Shown: positions 45,396 through 57,704 of the stretch, in pieces
How the letters are laid out: every line of letters begins with the position of its first letter
How positions within the stretch are numbered: the first letter of the stretch is position 1
Assembly: GCA_940671915.1 (NCBI GenBank)
Contig: CALNVZ010003435.1
Span: forward strand, 12,247,663 to 12,311,662
DNA length: 64,000 bases
Origin: Paracentrotus lividus
Taxonomy: Eukaryota; Echinodermata; Echinoidea; Camarodonta; Echinidae
Direction: 5' to 3'
Made by a program: the position numbers and the translations under genes
Notes under the pieces: generated by a model
Databases searched by the model: none
What the model was told of the DNA's origin: nothing
The model's input: only the letters and a program-made list of their open reading frames with translations

Positions 45396-48122
45396 CCGAA
45401 TATTCACTTGAACCTTCAGAAGTTGAATTAAACAAGGCAAGGTACTCTGCATATTGCTAACTTGATACTGGATAATTAATGTAAATATTACTAGAGAATA
45501 AACCTAGTAACAGTCGTATATCAATGCAAGACAACAAAAAGGTGTACTCAGATTTGACAACGCAATGACAACTTACCACCATCCTTATAGTACTAGAAGC
45601 CATGATTTTCCCCTTCTCCGCTGCACCACTACAACATGACAATCTCCTACAGATTTCTCTTCATCTCCACATGGTCCTCAAGACACTCACTCCATGTGGC
45701 ACAACCAACTTCAGCATTCCTGCAATCACACATCCTGTCTCCCTGGAGGAAAGGCAGCTCAATGACTGAATGCCTCATTCCTCAGAGCAGGTGTTTCCAT
45801 CCTGGCATAAAAGAGCCTCTTTGTTCGCCCAGGCATGGAAGGTACTGAACTGCACTACCAGCTCTTTTTCTTGAAAGGCTAAACCCTCATACCTTCATGG
45901 GCTTTGTCCCATTATGAAATATCCCGCCAGAACAGCCAACACACACCACACACACAATACCCCCTTCTTTAGTGGATAAACCATGATTTGATAAGAAAGG
46001 TCTAGTCTATATTGAAGGTCCAATATGTGGGAGAGACAAAAGAATTGAACTAGCTATAATCCACGCATGGATGATCACACATGTCATCTCTGTGGCCACT
46101 GTGGTGGAGCCAAGGAAGGAGGCTTGCTTTGCACAGCTTGAAGCGTATCTGGAGGATTATCTTGGGCCAATTACTGGAGGAAATCTGCCAAGCCTGGTTG
46201 GCTTCAACCAAATAAATCAGCTGATTACCGAGAAACAAATAAACTGGCAACCCTTTTTTCTTTTAATCTGGCTGAATTCCCATAACTAATCAACATCCAA
46301 GAAACACATGGTGGCTAAAAAAAGCTAAAGCCTCTCAAGAAAAGTCTAATTACTCCAAATGAGGAATCCCTACACAATTCTGTAAAAAATATTCCTCGTT
46401 AATTTTCTGCTCTAGGTCCAAATGAGTTGAGGAGTAATCTAGAGCAGAAGACAAGCAACAGAAACGAAAAACAAAACTTGTCCTTAACAAACTACAGCAG
46501 ATTGCAAGCTCTCAATTTGAAACAATACTCATTGGCTCTCAAGATAAATGTTCCACAAATACATTTTTAGGCACGCACAAATTGTATTTAAAAAAAAAGA
46601 AGCTTCACTTGATCTGATTAGAATGAAAATATACAATCCCAACATTACATCCAATTGAGCTACACATGCAGCTGGGAGGAAGTCGGTATGCAAATTGTGA
46701 ATAAAAAGTGGGGAAAAATAAAGCTTACCAGCTGATTGTGGCGTAGTCAAATATTCCACATGAAACATACCATACACCATATGGTCACTTGATAATGTAG
46801 GTTAGAAATACTACAATGTAAAACTCTGTGTGTAGGCGTCGACTTGCTGAATAGGCACAATGCAAACTCAGTGGGAAGCTAACAGGTGATATATCCATCA
46901 TGCTGATATCTTTAACTTCCCATTCCATCTCCAAAAATACACTCGTTCTCGATTTTCCACCCAAAATCATGATTTTCATGGACATATTTCAGAGGAACTC
47001 ATTGCTTCATGATTAATTAGATAACATTTGTGGTTTTCAGAATAATGTAAGACTTACAATTACACCAGAAACAAGAAAATTAATTATATAATCATAAACT
47101 TGTAATTGTGTTATGAATGGAAGAGATGAATCCACAATGCAACCCCCCAAAATAATAAAACTTTTCCTTGAATTTACTGAAAGGATGATGTGGATGAAGT
47201 GCTACATATGGCATACATACCGAACACGCCCCTGAAAGAATGAGACGGTAGATACATGGGGGCTCCCTCCTCCCTGGCCGACAGGAAACGAGCTGGCCAT
47301 GTGGAGACTTGGCGCACTCGTCATCATCACCCCAATAACATGTGGTGGTCCCAGCACAAGCATGGTCATGAATATAGAGTGGGGGATTTGCGACCGTCAA
47401 GATGGTGAGAGAGAGTTGGCGTTCTCGTCATCGGAGGTTTATAATGCACATAAGGTATGGCAGAGAACCGCTACGCTGCAATGCGTATTCCTGTGTATAG
47501 CCACAGGCACATGTCGGCTCCAGCAAGACGCCGGCCATCTTGTCTTACACGATACCCGGATTCTTGGCCAGCATATCCGTCTCCTCTGATCCATCCGAAA
47601 TCCAAGCGAACCTAGACGCAATCCATCCCCTCTCTTAAAAATGTCACCGTCGCACAACCTCATATCGAAAGTCAAAATAACACCACCACCACCTCCTAAA
47701 TACGATCAAGCATGCGAGTCAACGTCTAACTGGCTAATGATGCACAAATGCATACGCAGTCCCAGATGCGCCCAACATCAAGAACGGGGAAAAGAGCTTT
47801 GTAATCACCACCTTGCCAAGGCCAATCCCAGCACCAAGAATGAGATGATTTTGACATGAGCCTCTCCTCTTATTATACACACAGTCTTGGCCTGCCAGGC
47901 TGCCTAGCAAGGCTCAACTGCCAGCATGCAGTCCGCATTGTAATAAAGGAGACCTCACACACAATCTCAGGATACCCTCTTTTCTTTTTTTGGCGGGTAA
48001 GAATCATATTGAGCATGACCCAGCTGATGAGGTCATGGTAGTAAGCCTAATTTGACCTCGGCTCAAAACCTGTGTAGTCTGGTAGAACAGGCTTTCTTGA
48101 CATTTCTTTATAGTGATCTGGA
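45396..48122. other. Stretch with GC/CpG-richer part near 47220-47700
   Basis: Most of it is featureless AT-rich DNA. From 47220 to about 47700 CpG dinucleotides (for example GGCGCACTCGTC and GCCGGCGTC on the minus strand) are more frequent. This is a possible 5' region of PPP4R1. Several overlapping short frames on both strands here have no similarity I recognise. Confidence 0.45.
47221..47257 (-). other. Weak candidate for the missing PPP4R1 N-terminal exon
   Basis: A minus-strand ATG at 47257 opens MYLPSHSFRGVF and leaves in phase 1 at a good donor, GTATGT. That phase is what the acceptor at 40171 requires, and the joined product would read on into EGEDGEIG. The surrounding 47220-47700 is richer in GC and CpG than the rest of the window, as promoters often are. 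There is no similarity to the vertebrate N-terminus, so the call rests only on phase, donor quality and base composition. Confidence 0.2.
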
Positions 48123-48325
48123 TACTGTATAAGTGGTTATTTTCGCGGTGACTTTATTTTCGCGAATTTCGCGAGTCGGTCATCGCGAAAATTTCCTCTT
48201 CAGTACAAGGCTATTTATAGTAATGAAGTCATCACCAAAATCGCGAAATTTTGCTCTCGCGAATTTCCCCAATTAGTCCAAAATCGCGAAAATATCTGTA
48301 CGCGAAAATATTGGCTTATACAGTA
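48123..48325. mobile_element. MITE-like element with TACTGTATAAG ends and TTTTCGCG motifs
   Basis: TACTGTATAAGTGGTTATTT and TCGCGG on the left are mirrored by CGCGAAAATATTGGCTTATA and CAGTA on the right. The interior repeats TCGCGAATTTCGCGA-like motifs six or more times in both directions. It is 203 bases. The end TACTGTATAAGCCAATATTT also occurs alone at 4115 and 14785. Confidence 0.85.
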
Positions 48326-49867
48326 ATATAGTCAGATTGTCGAAATGCAAATAAATTGCAGTCATAATCAGATCATGATCAAATACTTGTCCACATAAAG
48401 TTACTGTGATCAACGAAAGGTACAAGGCATAAAATCAAAGTGTTTACACAAGCACAACTCAATCCTTTGTCCTCAATACAATTAATTCAGTGTCACATTA
48501 GAAAGAAAGCTTACAAGTTTTTATTGGGGGGACTATAGAGCAAGATGAAATTAAGCAAAGATAAATTTTAAATTATGATACCAGCAATTAATTCAAGAAA
48601 TACATGAATATTTTCCATTAAATTGGAATGCCACTAGGCCCTTTTTAAAAATATAGGCCTGGCAACAACAATTCATATTTCGGTAGATATTTAATTCATA
48701 TTATGTCAAAGCAATTACCAATTTACCAATTATTTGTGAGAATATTTTGTTGGGTTCAAGTATTCTTTTATAATGAAGAAAATCATAATTTGCAGTTGAG
48801 TCAATGTCAATTAACAATATTTTCATTGATCAATTTTGGAGATGGATAATTCCACGGTAACTAATAACACAAAGCTTTTTAATATCGGGATTGTAGAAAA
48901 TGTGAAAGAGTTGAATAAAGCTTTACATTTTTTTTTCTAATTTAGCGCTTAATGTGACGTTGTAAGTCTGGATCCAAGACCAACTAAATTTCACAAGAAA
49001 TTATGCCTCTTTCTACTTTCCTTGGCTGAATAAATTAGTTTGAAGGGCTGTACAAATGGGGACTGACACCCTACCCTGCATGGCAGGGGTTAGCAGCGCC
49101 TTGGGGCAAAATATTAACTGACTAAACTCATACCCAGTCTTTATACAGCTCCACACGAAATCAATGAACTTCAATTGAACAGCTCACCATGGCCGTAATT
49201 CTAAAGCACTTTCTACCACTACAAAAGTTTCACCCTTTTTTATGGTGGGTTTCGTTTTCATTCAGTCGCACTTTATTTTCTTTTATATTGCCTGTAATTG
49301 GCAGGCAAAACAGCAATTACTCTTGTTATTGCATAGAAATCATAAGCGAGTTAATGATTAAAATATTGTAATGAACATTGCACTAGGAGCATAATTGGAA
49401 CTATTCAAGCAATGCCATGTACTTATCATGACCTAAATGGTACAAATCTGTTAATGTTTTTATTAGGTATGAAAGAGACAATTAATTCCAAACAGGAGTA
49501 CAAAGCATCAATTGGAATCCCTATGGATCCAACTAAATTCTTTCATAAGGCCTACATTTAGGCCACTTCTTTGTTTTAAGAAAATCCTAAAATTTTGTTT
49601 ATCCTTTCATGAATGAGGGTGTTTCTTTGTTTAAAACTGTATTTATATTAATGAATGAAAGTCCATATCATCAACCATTTCATGTTTACACACAAAAAGA
49701 ACTATACACTTTTTAAATAGCTATCAAATAGAAAAATATATCGGTCAAGATCAGTCAAGAAATAAAGAAGCATTTTTTGTGAATTTTGAAAAATGCGGAT
49801 AAATTAGCATATTTAATGAGTTTCTTTAAATGAGTTTTTGAAATTGTGGACGACTCGCCACGGCATA

Positions 49868-49898
49868 AGCTCATCTGGCTCTTCGAGCCAGATGAGCT
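49868..49898. repeat. Perfect hairpin, 14-bp arms
   Basis: AGCTCATCTGGCTC, loop TTC, GAGCCAGATGAGCT: a perfect 14-bp palindrome with a 3-base loop. The right arm is not followed by a T run, so it is not an obvious transcript terminator. It may be the end of an unrecognised repeat. Confidence 0.85.
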
Positions 49899-50092
49899 AA
49901 AAATTGACAAACTTCTCTTCACACTTGTAGAAAAAGTCTAGACCACAAAACATTGAGCACTCCTGAGTAATAGAAGAAAATCAACTCTTTGTCAAAAATG
50001 CTTCGTGAAACACCTTTCTGTGGAGAACTGAATGCTTCATACACTGTAGATCAGTTGCTGCTCAACAGCAGACACCAGCACCCTGTTGCATA

Positions 50093-50331
50093 AAACTTCT
50101 AACCGGAGTTTTTTCCGGTTAAAATCTGAAAACTACGGTTACAACATTTTTCTGGATTTTTTACTGTTTTTTCCATTGCATAAAAACATACCAGATTTTT
50201 CAAAAGTATTAATGCAATAAATTTTTAGGGCGTTTTAAAACTCAGGTTGAATAACCTAAGAAATAGGTCAACATAAGCTGAGTTTTTTAACCCGAGAAAA
50301 CTCGGGTTAGAAAAAAAGTTTTATGCAACAC
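50093..50331. mobile_element. MITE-like inverted repeat (TGTTGCATAAAACTT ends)
   Basis: CTGTTGCATAAAACTTCTAA and CCGGAG on the left are mirrored by CTCGGGTTAG and AAAGTTTTATGCAACA on the right. It is about 239 bases, with a second copy of TTGCATAAAA inside. Confidence 0.8.
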
Positions 50332-53300
50332 CACCCAGAAAATTACAAGTCATGAGAAGATAATTTAGACTTGGTCTGTTGTCAATTACATGGTGTTAAT
50401 GGGGTATCAGCAAAGATTGGCTATTGCAGGCAAACTTTAAAAAGATGAAGATATTCTTGTCTCCAACATTGATCTGTTTAAAAAAAAAAACCAAACAACA
50501 AAATATTCTAACCATGATAATAATGTATCATAATTTAGATATTATATAAATGTAAAAAAACAAAAACAAGAAAACAAAAAAACAATTTAGACAATTTATG
50601 TCGACTGTGACTAACTCTCACCAAGGTAAGCCAATGTATAATGTAAGGCAAAGTAATTTAAGAACCAAGAAAGTAGATTACTGATTAATGACCCTAAAGA
50701 TATCTTCAAGTAGCCTTATAGTTGGAGCAGCCACCTCAAAACAATGCTTGTCAATGTCAAATTATAATTATGAAGCATAAAGCGAGAAAGTTGTAAACAT
50801 GTTTGTGTCATACAGAACCAGAGAAAAAAATAAAATTTCTTGTTTTGCAGACTATGAGAAAGTAAAACCGTATTTCCTTAATTAGACACATCTAAGCCTT
50901 CTCAATGATATAAAAATCTTTGTCAAACGAACAAGCTCTGATAAATACATGTCTAACTTTCTTTCCTCCAAGATATAATAATATATTTCTAGTATGAGTA
51001 GGCCTACCAGACAGGGAACCATATGGACATGTCCAGAAATAAACCTTCCATATTTCATTGTCCAGCTGTTAGAATAGACTCAGCCTACTTTTTAATTCCC
51101 TGTGGGTGCTTTTTTGGTGCTTAGAATTATCAAACCTTTGTGATCCTTTGTCCTGGTTGCCAAATTTTCTTCCCCTTTCAAATTCAATGACAAGAAGAAA
51201 AAAATGGGGGAGTATGCCATAATAGGCTACATAATTATGTACAATGTAGACTATAGCTAATGTCAATTTATCTATGATGCATTTTATGGGAATATGGAGA
51301 GATTATGAGCATAAAGTGCAATGAAACTTGATTAGCCTACAGAATATCATAAATGTCACAAAAGGCTATTCGGGATTCTTTTTATTAGGCCTATCTATTC
51401 CCCAACAGAAATTTGAAAAAGCCTGTCAATTTCTGATATTCCATTCCTGTTTATAACTTGACCTTTGCTTAAAATAACATTTCGGTGCAAATTAAATCAC
51501 CCTTGACCTAATCCAGAGTAGCCAGGATAGATCGACCTTTCACCTCTATTTGACCCCTCCAAGCCATTCTCCTCTATTCATTTTTCCAAGAAATGAAAAA
51601 GTGTGGTCAATTAATGCACCAGGGCTACTCTCTCCTTGACCTTTAATTCAAGGTGACAGTGGAATATAATATATTTAGAAGAGGTCTGGTCCCCTCCCCT
51701 CCAGCATATAGGAAAGAAAATGTCAGATACTTTACTGTACTGTACAAATTGTGAAGATAACATTGCAGTTGAATTCAAGTAATAAAAAAATAACTGTTAA
51801 AGCAATAAAACATGCAATTACAGTCAGTCCTCAAAACAGCTTCATGTTCAAACCCCAGCCCCTCCCCCATCCTTACAACAACAACAAAACCAAACAAAAA
51901 CTGCCCCCTCCCCCCCCCCCAAAAAAAAAAAAATCTGTACAAGAGGATGGGATGCAGCATGTACGACTAGTAGAGCTTCATGGATGAGCTGGCTAACACT
52001 TGGAACATCACACTTGAGGGTTGCTCAAAGGGTGACAAGTCCTATATCAGGGAGTTCACACAGAGTTTAATGATTATGTTCTGGTAACAAGACTACTATG
52101 CCTTGAGGGGCACCCATGCCAGAAGTTCACATGAGCGCATAAATTTGCATGTGGGCCAACTTGGGTGTTGATGATGAAGGTCTTCAATGTATTTGGGAAT
52201 GTAATATAGGTGTACGTGCTGATTGAAACACAATTTAAATCAAAACATCGGAATATTGGACGTCCATTCCGTAAAAATCCGACCTTCCAGACAAGGGTCT
52301 GGAAATCCTTATATTCCGATTTAGTGTCATCCTAATTGTAATTAATCATTTATATCATCTGATTCTCTGAAATTTTGACTTAGGCCTACATTTACTGTGT
52401 AATTCCCTTTCCTTAGACTGATTCAATTTCTTGATAAATCTTTGTCAAATGCTTGTGCGTGAAATAAGGTCTCACTGTTTTCTGACTTTTTCAGCAGAAT
52501 GCGCTTTGTTCAATCAACATAGAATTTCGAAATCATGATATCGTCAAAACCCTTTGACCTAGTTCACTTCTTTGCTCGGCGATTCAGAGTTTAGAACTAG
52601 GCCATTTATTTGGTATTTATAGTTTTCGATGATTTTGTGTTAAATATGACATATTGTTGATTGAATATCGCATTTTTTATTATTTTTGAAATTTGCATGA
52701 ACCATGGTCACCCCGTCATACTCTAATTGAGTTTAAAACCTAAAACAAAGAAACAAATTTAGGATGAGAAAGATAATCCAACAAATTTATCACAAATAAT
52801 ATGCAAGATGATCTCGAAAGCAAACAAATAGGTGCACAATTTAATTGTAAATGCATTAATTGCAATGAAGTTCAGACTAGACTTGTGTCCCACAAACACA
52901 ATGTGTTAGTCATTTTCAGTCAAAGCATTTCCCCCCTTATTTTTCATTAAATAACAAGGGTCATAAATTTCTATGCAGATTACAATGAATTCCGCATTTT
53001 CAAGACTTTCTCTTGAAATGCCTCAACAAAAGACTCACAAAGGAATTAAATTAAATTAACTTAGATATAAATAGCGAACATATCATCATACCCTTCTTGT
53101 TTGTGCAATGCTGACAGCGGGAGCAGGCAATGACAAGGTAGCAGATAGATTTTCCCCAACGCTTCTTACTCTTGTGCATATCAACTCAGTGTTGAGGACA
53201 CCAAGTTATTATTAGAGTCCTGCTCCAGAAATTCTTTCTCTTGATTGGAAAACCCCTTTGAAACCAGCTCACAAAAGATTTACTTAGCAGCCTTTTAAAC

Positions 53301-54160
53301 AGGTGATGTGTAAAGTTCAATGTTGAGGGGAAAACTAGCAACCACTCTTCCGTTACAAAGAAGGAATGTTCACTGTATAGAGGTTACTTTCACTTATTTC
53401 AATGATTTTATTCACAAAATGTGGCCATCAAAATAGTGTCTTGTCCTCTCGTAGTGAAGATTACAACTATGCAAGAACACCTAAAGTTCACATATTTGTA
53501 CCAAGGTCTATTATATTCTGGCTGCAAGTCAGAAAAAGAAGATATTGTTCTTGTTTTTAATTTTATGACGCTGTCATTCAAAATATGATTATTTACAGAT
53601 TGCACATAAATAGAAGCACAACAGCTACATGTATCATCACATAAAATCCAAGTGAACATCAAAAGAAATTTTGGTCGTTAATTCCACTATCAATTGTCAA
53701 GTTTGTTTGAGAAATTGGTGCCTTATCATTGTCTATAATCACACAAATAATCAAATCCAGTTGAAAAATGGGTACTTTCCACTTCTTCCCAACATCTCCA
53801 ACTATTATATCTCATCAAATTCAAAGAAGTATCCAAGTTTAAAGTACTATCCCGAGATACTAAAAGATTATGCATCCTTTCAAATTATAATTTACAAAGA
53901 TATAAATGGCATATATTTCACCTGGGTCCCCAGCCAAGAGCTTCTTTTGAAATACTGCACGTATGTTATGATGACTAAACTAATCAAGAAAACTGCTACC
54001 TTACTAAAATGGAGCAGTTATTTCCTGAGCCAAACAGAAAAAAAAAAGAGGGAAATTCGGTCATGAATACATTGTATACATGACTGACATGAACAGTAAA
54101 CAAGACAATTTCCCACCTCTCGTTCGACTAGACGGTGAGGAAAGAAGACCCAGAAACTAT

Positions 54161-54570
54161 GGGTGTGTTCAATGTCCATTTTCAAATTTCAACGCCAACA
54201 TGAATCATGATACAAAACACAATTACGAAACACACAAACGCGATCAGAGGTACACTGTTCGGTGTTGAAAATATAAAGCTGATTACACGTCGATCGTCTT
54301 TAAATTCCCCGCTCTCAAAAAACAAACATCTGAGTTTTTATTTTCACTTGTACTGGAAGCTTCCACTGCAAGAGCACACTTAAAAACTCATCTTTTTCGG
54401 CTTTTAAATTTTCCTCCGAATAAAGACCTGAAAGACGTTTACTTTTACGACCGGGAATGGGGACAATGAACACCCACTTTGTTTCTCTTCATATCAGCGT
54501 TTTGTAATAGCATTTCGTATCATGATTCATACTGGCGTTTTAAATTTGAAAAAAGACATTGAACACACCC
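54161..54570. mobile_element. MITE-like inverted repeat (GGGTGTGTTCAATGTC ends)
   Basis: GGGTGTGTTCAATGTCCATT and AACATGAATCATGATAC on the left are mirrored by GTATCATGATTCATACTGGC and AAAAGACATTGAACACACCC on the right. The arms are about 60 bases, the element about 410. Confidence 0.85.
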
Positions 54571-54757
54571 TAAATTTCCCAAGTCGCAGAAATGAGTGTA
54601 AAGGACCACAGCAATGTATATATTAGGATGAGCAAACTAGTAGAGGAAGGATAGTTCAGTTCTTTTCTGTCTTCATTGACTCAGTACCAAGCACAACTGA
54701 ACTACTACATGTACCGGTCGTACTTTATAATCATAATTTATATCCAATAAAAATTAC

Positions 54758-55262
54758 TTAAAGGGGAAGTTCACCCTGGAATTTTATTGGTCTTAAAAAA
54801 TGCAGAAAAATAAAAGGAAATATGAGTGAAGGTTTGGGGAAAATCGACCAAAATATGATGAAGTTATGAATATTCAAAGTTTTGATTCTGTGACGTCACA
54901 TGCGAGCAGATCTCCTATGTGTTATGTAGTGTAAATTCCATAAAATGCCTTTTTTTTTTCAGAAGAAAATAATTATGTCACCTGTGCGGTCGATATACCA
55001 TCAAACATATGTTCATATACATGATTATATCCAATTGACCCATTCCTTTATCAAGAACCATGACAAAAAGACAAATTTATGGAATTTACATACACAACCA
55101 ATGGGAGAGCTGCTCGCACGTGACGTCACAGAATCAAAACTTTACATATTCATAACTTCGCTAATTTTTGGTCGATTTTCTTAAAACTTTCACTAATATT
55201 TTTCTGTTATTTTTCTTCATATTTTAAAACCAATAAAATTCCAGGGTGAACTTCCCCTTTAA
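54758..55262. mobile_element. MITE-like inverted repeat (TTAAAGGGGAAGTTCACC ends)
   Basis: TTAAAGGGGAAGTTCACCCT and GGAATTTTATTGGT on the left are mirrored by ACCAATAAAATTCC and AGGGTGAACTTCCCCTTTAA on the right. Inner arms share GTGACGTCAC. It is about 505 bases. TTAA at both edges could be the target site. Arms of more than 150 bases remain recognisable. Confidence 0.9.
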
Positions 55263-55877
55263 TATTGAACAGTTAAAAGCAGTTTTACATTAAAAAAATC
55301 AGGGCCTATGAAGTTTTCTAAAGATTTATATTCCATATACTCAACCTGTACAAGGATATTCAAGGTCACAATATTTCACATTCAATAGCAGGGGGGGGGG
55401 AGGCAATCTGAAGAGATGTCTTAACTTATTTTCGGAACAAAGACACTGTTGTCTGATGAGGTCTTTTATCATCTATTTTATCATCTATTATTTCACCCAC
55501 ATACATACAAATCCAGTCAACAATATAACGATAAATGAGCTTAAAAACAAAATTGGTTCCTTTGTAATCGAATGCGTATTTATAAGAAATAGGGTCTGTG
55601 CAAACAAACTACCAACAGGTGTACAGCACTTTATTTTGGCTTGACAGGAAGTGCATTCTGCCTGATTACACTGTCTGAAGATACATTATTGAGCTTTATC
55701 TTGTCTGTGAAATATCTTCAACTTCTGCTTCCAATACCTTTTGTTTTCATATTTAGAACAAAGATAAGCTATCTAGAAGAGTGGTATCTTTTAAACCAAC
55801 CCATATGGGTTTCTTAATTCCTTTAAATGAGGGGTTTATATCCTACATATAGGCCTATGTATTTAAATTAAACATAG

Positions 55878-56029
55878 AGGCCCATATTCTACTATGAAGA
55901 CCAAGTTTGTATGCATCGCAAGTTTGTACAGAGCTATTGTGCGACAAAAGGATCACACAACCGGGCACAATAGCTTTGTTCAAACTTGTGATGAATACAA
56001 ACTTAGTCTTCGTAGCAGAATATGGGCCT
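55878..56029. mobile_element. MITE-like inverted repeat (AGGCCCATATTCTACTA ends)
   Basis: AGGCCCATATTCTACTATGA with AGACCAAGTTTGTAT is mirrored by ATACAAACTTAGTCTTCGTA and GCAGAATATGGGCCT. It is 152 bases. The overlapping plus-strand frames are shadows. Confidence 0.85.
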
Positions 56030-56117
56030 ATAGGTCTAAACAGGAACTGGATGATTTACCTAGCCAGCTTGGTTTACCTCTCTCAAATATTGTTGGTTGT
56101 TTTGTTTTGTTTTTTGT

Positions 56118-56317
56118 TTGGAGGGGAGGGTATGGGGATTGGGAGGGGAGGGGAGGGGAGGGGAGGGAGGGGAGGGGAGGGGAGGAGGGGAGGAGGAGGA
56201 GAGGGAAGGGAGGAGGGGGAGGGGGAAGGGGGAGGGGGAGGGGAAGGGGAAGGGAGGGGAGGGGGAATGGGGAGAGGAGGGGGGAGGGGGAGAGGAGGGG
56301 AGAGGAGTGGGAGAGGA
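56118..56317. repeat. Pure purine GGGGA-type minisatellite
   Basis: For about 200 bases the plus strand has almost only G and A in units such as GGGGAGGGGA and GGAGGAGG. All frames crossing it are Gly/Arg/Glu- or Pro/Ser/Leu-rich artefacts. It could form G-quadruplex or triplex structures. Confidence 0.9.
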
Positions 56318-57704
56318 TGATTGTATGTACCAATATGTCCTTTCGGCATGGAGCCAACTAGTTCACATGCCCAGTAGGATACCACATTCAATCAAATTAT
56401 GAAAGGAACAGAGACATCAAACACAAAATGTAAAGAAAGGGATAGAGGCAATGGAATATTATTGATTAGGCCTTCAACCACAAAAAAAGTAATTGAAGAT
56501 CTATTCACCAAGGTTATTATGGAAGAAAAAGAAGGCAAATAAACAAACAATTGTCAAAACATCAAAAGTAGAAATGTGACTTTTGAATTACGGATATAAT
56601 TAAAAACGAAAGCTTTGCAATAATAGGAAGATGTTCACGAGTAATCAATAACAATGGTTCACAAGAAAGCCTTTGACTAATCTCTCATTTGCGCAAAACT
56701 AAACAAAGCGAAACGATATAATAACAAAATTCAGAACACGATGCTCTATTTTAAAATCGTTGGTGCCCCGTACAGCATGGGGGTCATGGAGCATGGTATG
56801 CTGAGAATTCATAAGCAGAATTCCTTGCATAGCGACTGCAGAAATATCTCGCCTTTCTTGAGGTTGATTTAATATAACGAAGCATTATTGAACACTCCGG
56901 GACTATGATTATACCGTCTTACAATGTTGGGAATGATCAAAGCAGTAGGAATTAAATTCAGTTCACATAAATACACTCCCAGACATGCTATGCATGAAAC
57001 GAGAGGCAATTAATGAATTTGAAGAATTCTATGACGTAAATTGAAGAAATATCGCCACAATTTCACAAGTACACCAAGACATTCAATACAAAGAGACATT
57101 TTCTTCATCAACTTCCAGTTGAGAACAAAATTGATTCTTCATAAAGTACTTTACTTGTAATTTGATTGAGCGCTTGTTAGTGTGAATTCTTAATTTGATT
57201 TTATTGTACAATAAGCTCCCATTTTATGACTGCATATGCCATAAAGATTGACAAGAGAGGAATTCAAAATCATATTCCACAAAGAAATATCTAGCCTCGC
57301 AATTGGTTAAAAAGTTAAATAGGAGAATTATAGCATTAAATTGAATATAAAATTTTGAATCTGTTAAAATGTCTACTACACTGATATTTCTTACATAAAG
57401 CCTAGGTATTTTCCCCCTTTTTTTTAATCAAGGAAGGCATCTTTGGAATATCAGAGATTTGGTGCATTTTGTTTTCTTCTCTTCTATCCATCTCCATTTT
57501 GCCTGCACCACCAATCATGCAAATCTGAAAAACCATTTGAGCTTTTCCATCCAATATGCTGCCCTATTTATAGTTCACCTTATTACATGTCTTGCCAGGG
57601 GGCAGAAACAGAGAAGGTCATGTGAGCAAAAACAAAGACGATTTTGACATAACTCAATAAAACAAAATTTAACTACAATTCTTAGAGATAAATCAGTTCT
57701 ATGT
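56318..57704. other. AT-rich stretch without recognised features
   Basis: No coding pattern, inverted repeat or simple repeat of note was found. Confidence 0.5.

Larger units (their letters stand above)
48326..54160. other. AT-rich stretch without recognised genes
   Basis: Besides the hairpin and the element annotated, it holds a C10/A13 run near 51906-51933 and a short imperfect hairpin near 52248-52325 (ATCGGAATAT / ATATTCCGAT). The 131-codon frame at 53671-54066 is AT-biased and resembles no family I know. Confidence 0.5.

Noticed and set aside
46071-46289. 72-codon frame with ATVVEPRKEACFAQLEAYLE
   Set aside because: The composition looks protein-like, but I recognise no family, splice sites at its edges are not convincing, and no neighbouring exons were found.
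53671-54066. 131-codon frame, plus strand
   Set aside because: It is rich in Ile, Tyr, Asn and Lys as expected from AT-rich DNA. It has no domain I recognise, no clear splice partners, and ends near a MITE.
55894-56402. Several frames of 100-155 codons on both strands
   Set aside because: All are produced by the pure purine minisatellite and the adjacent MITE.
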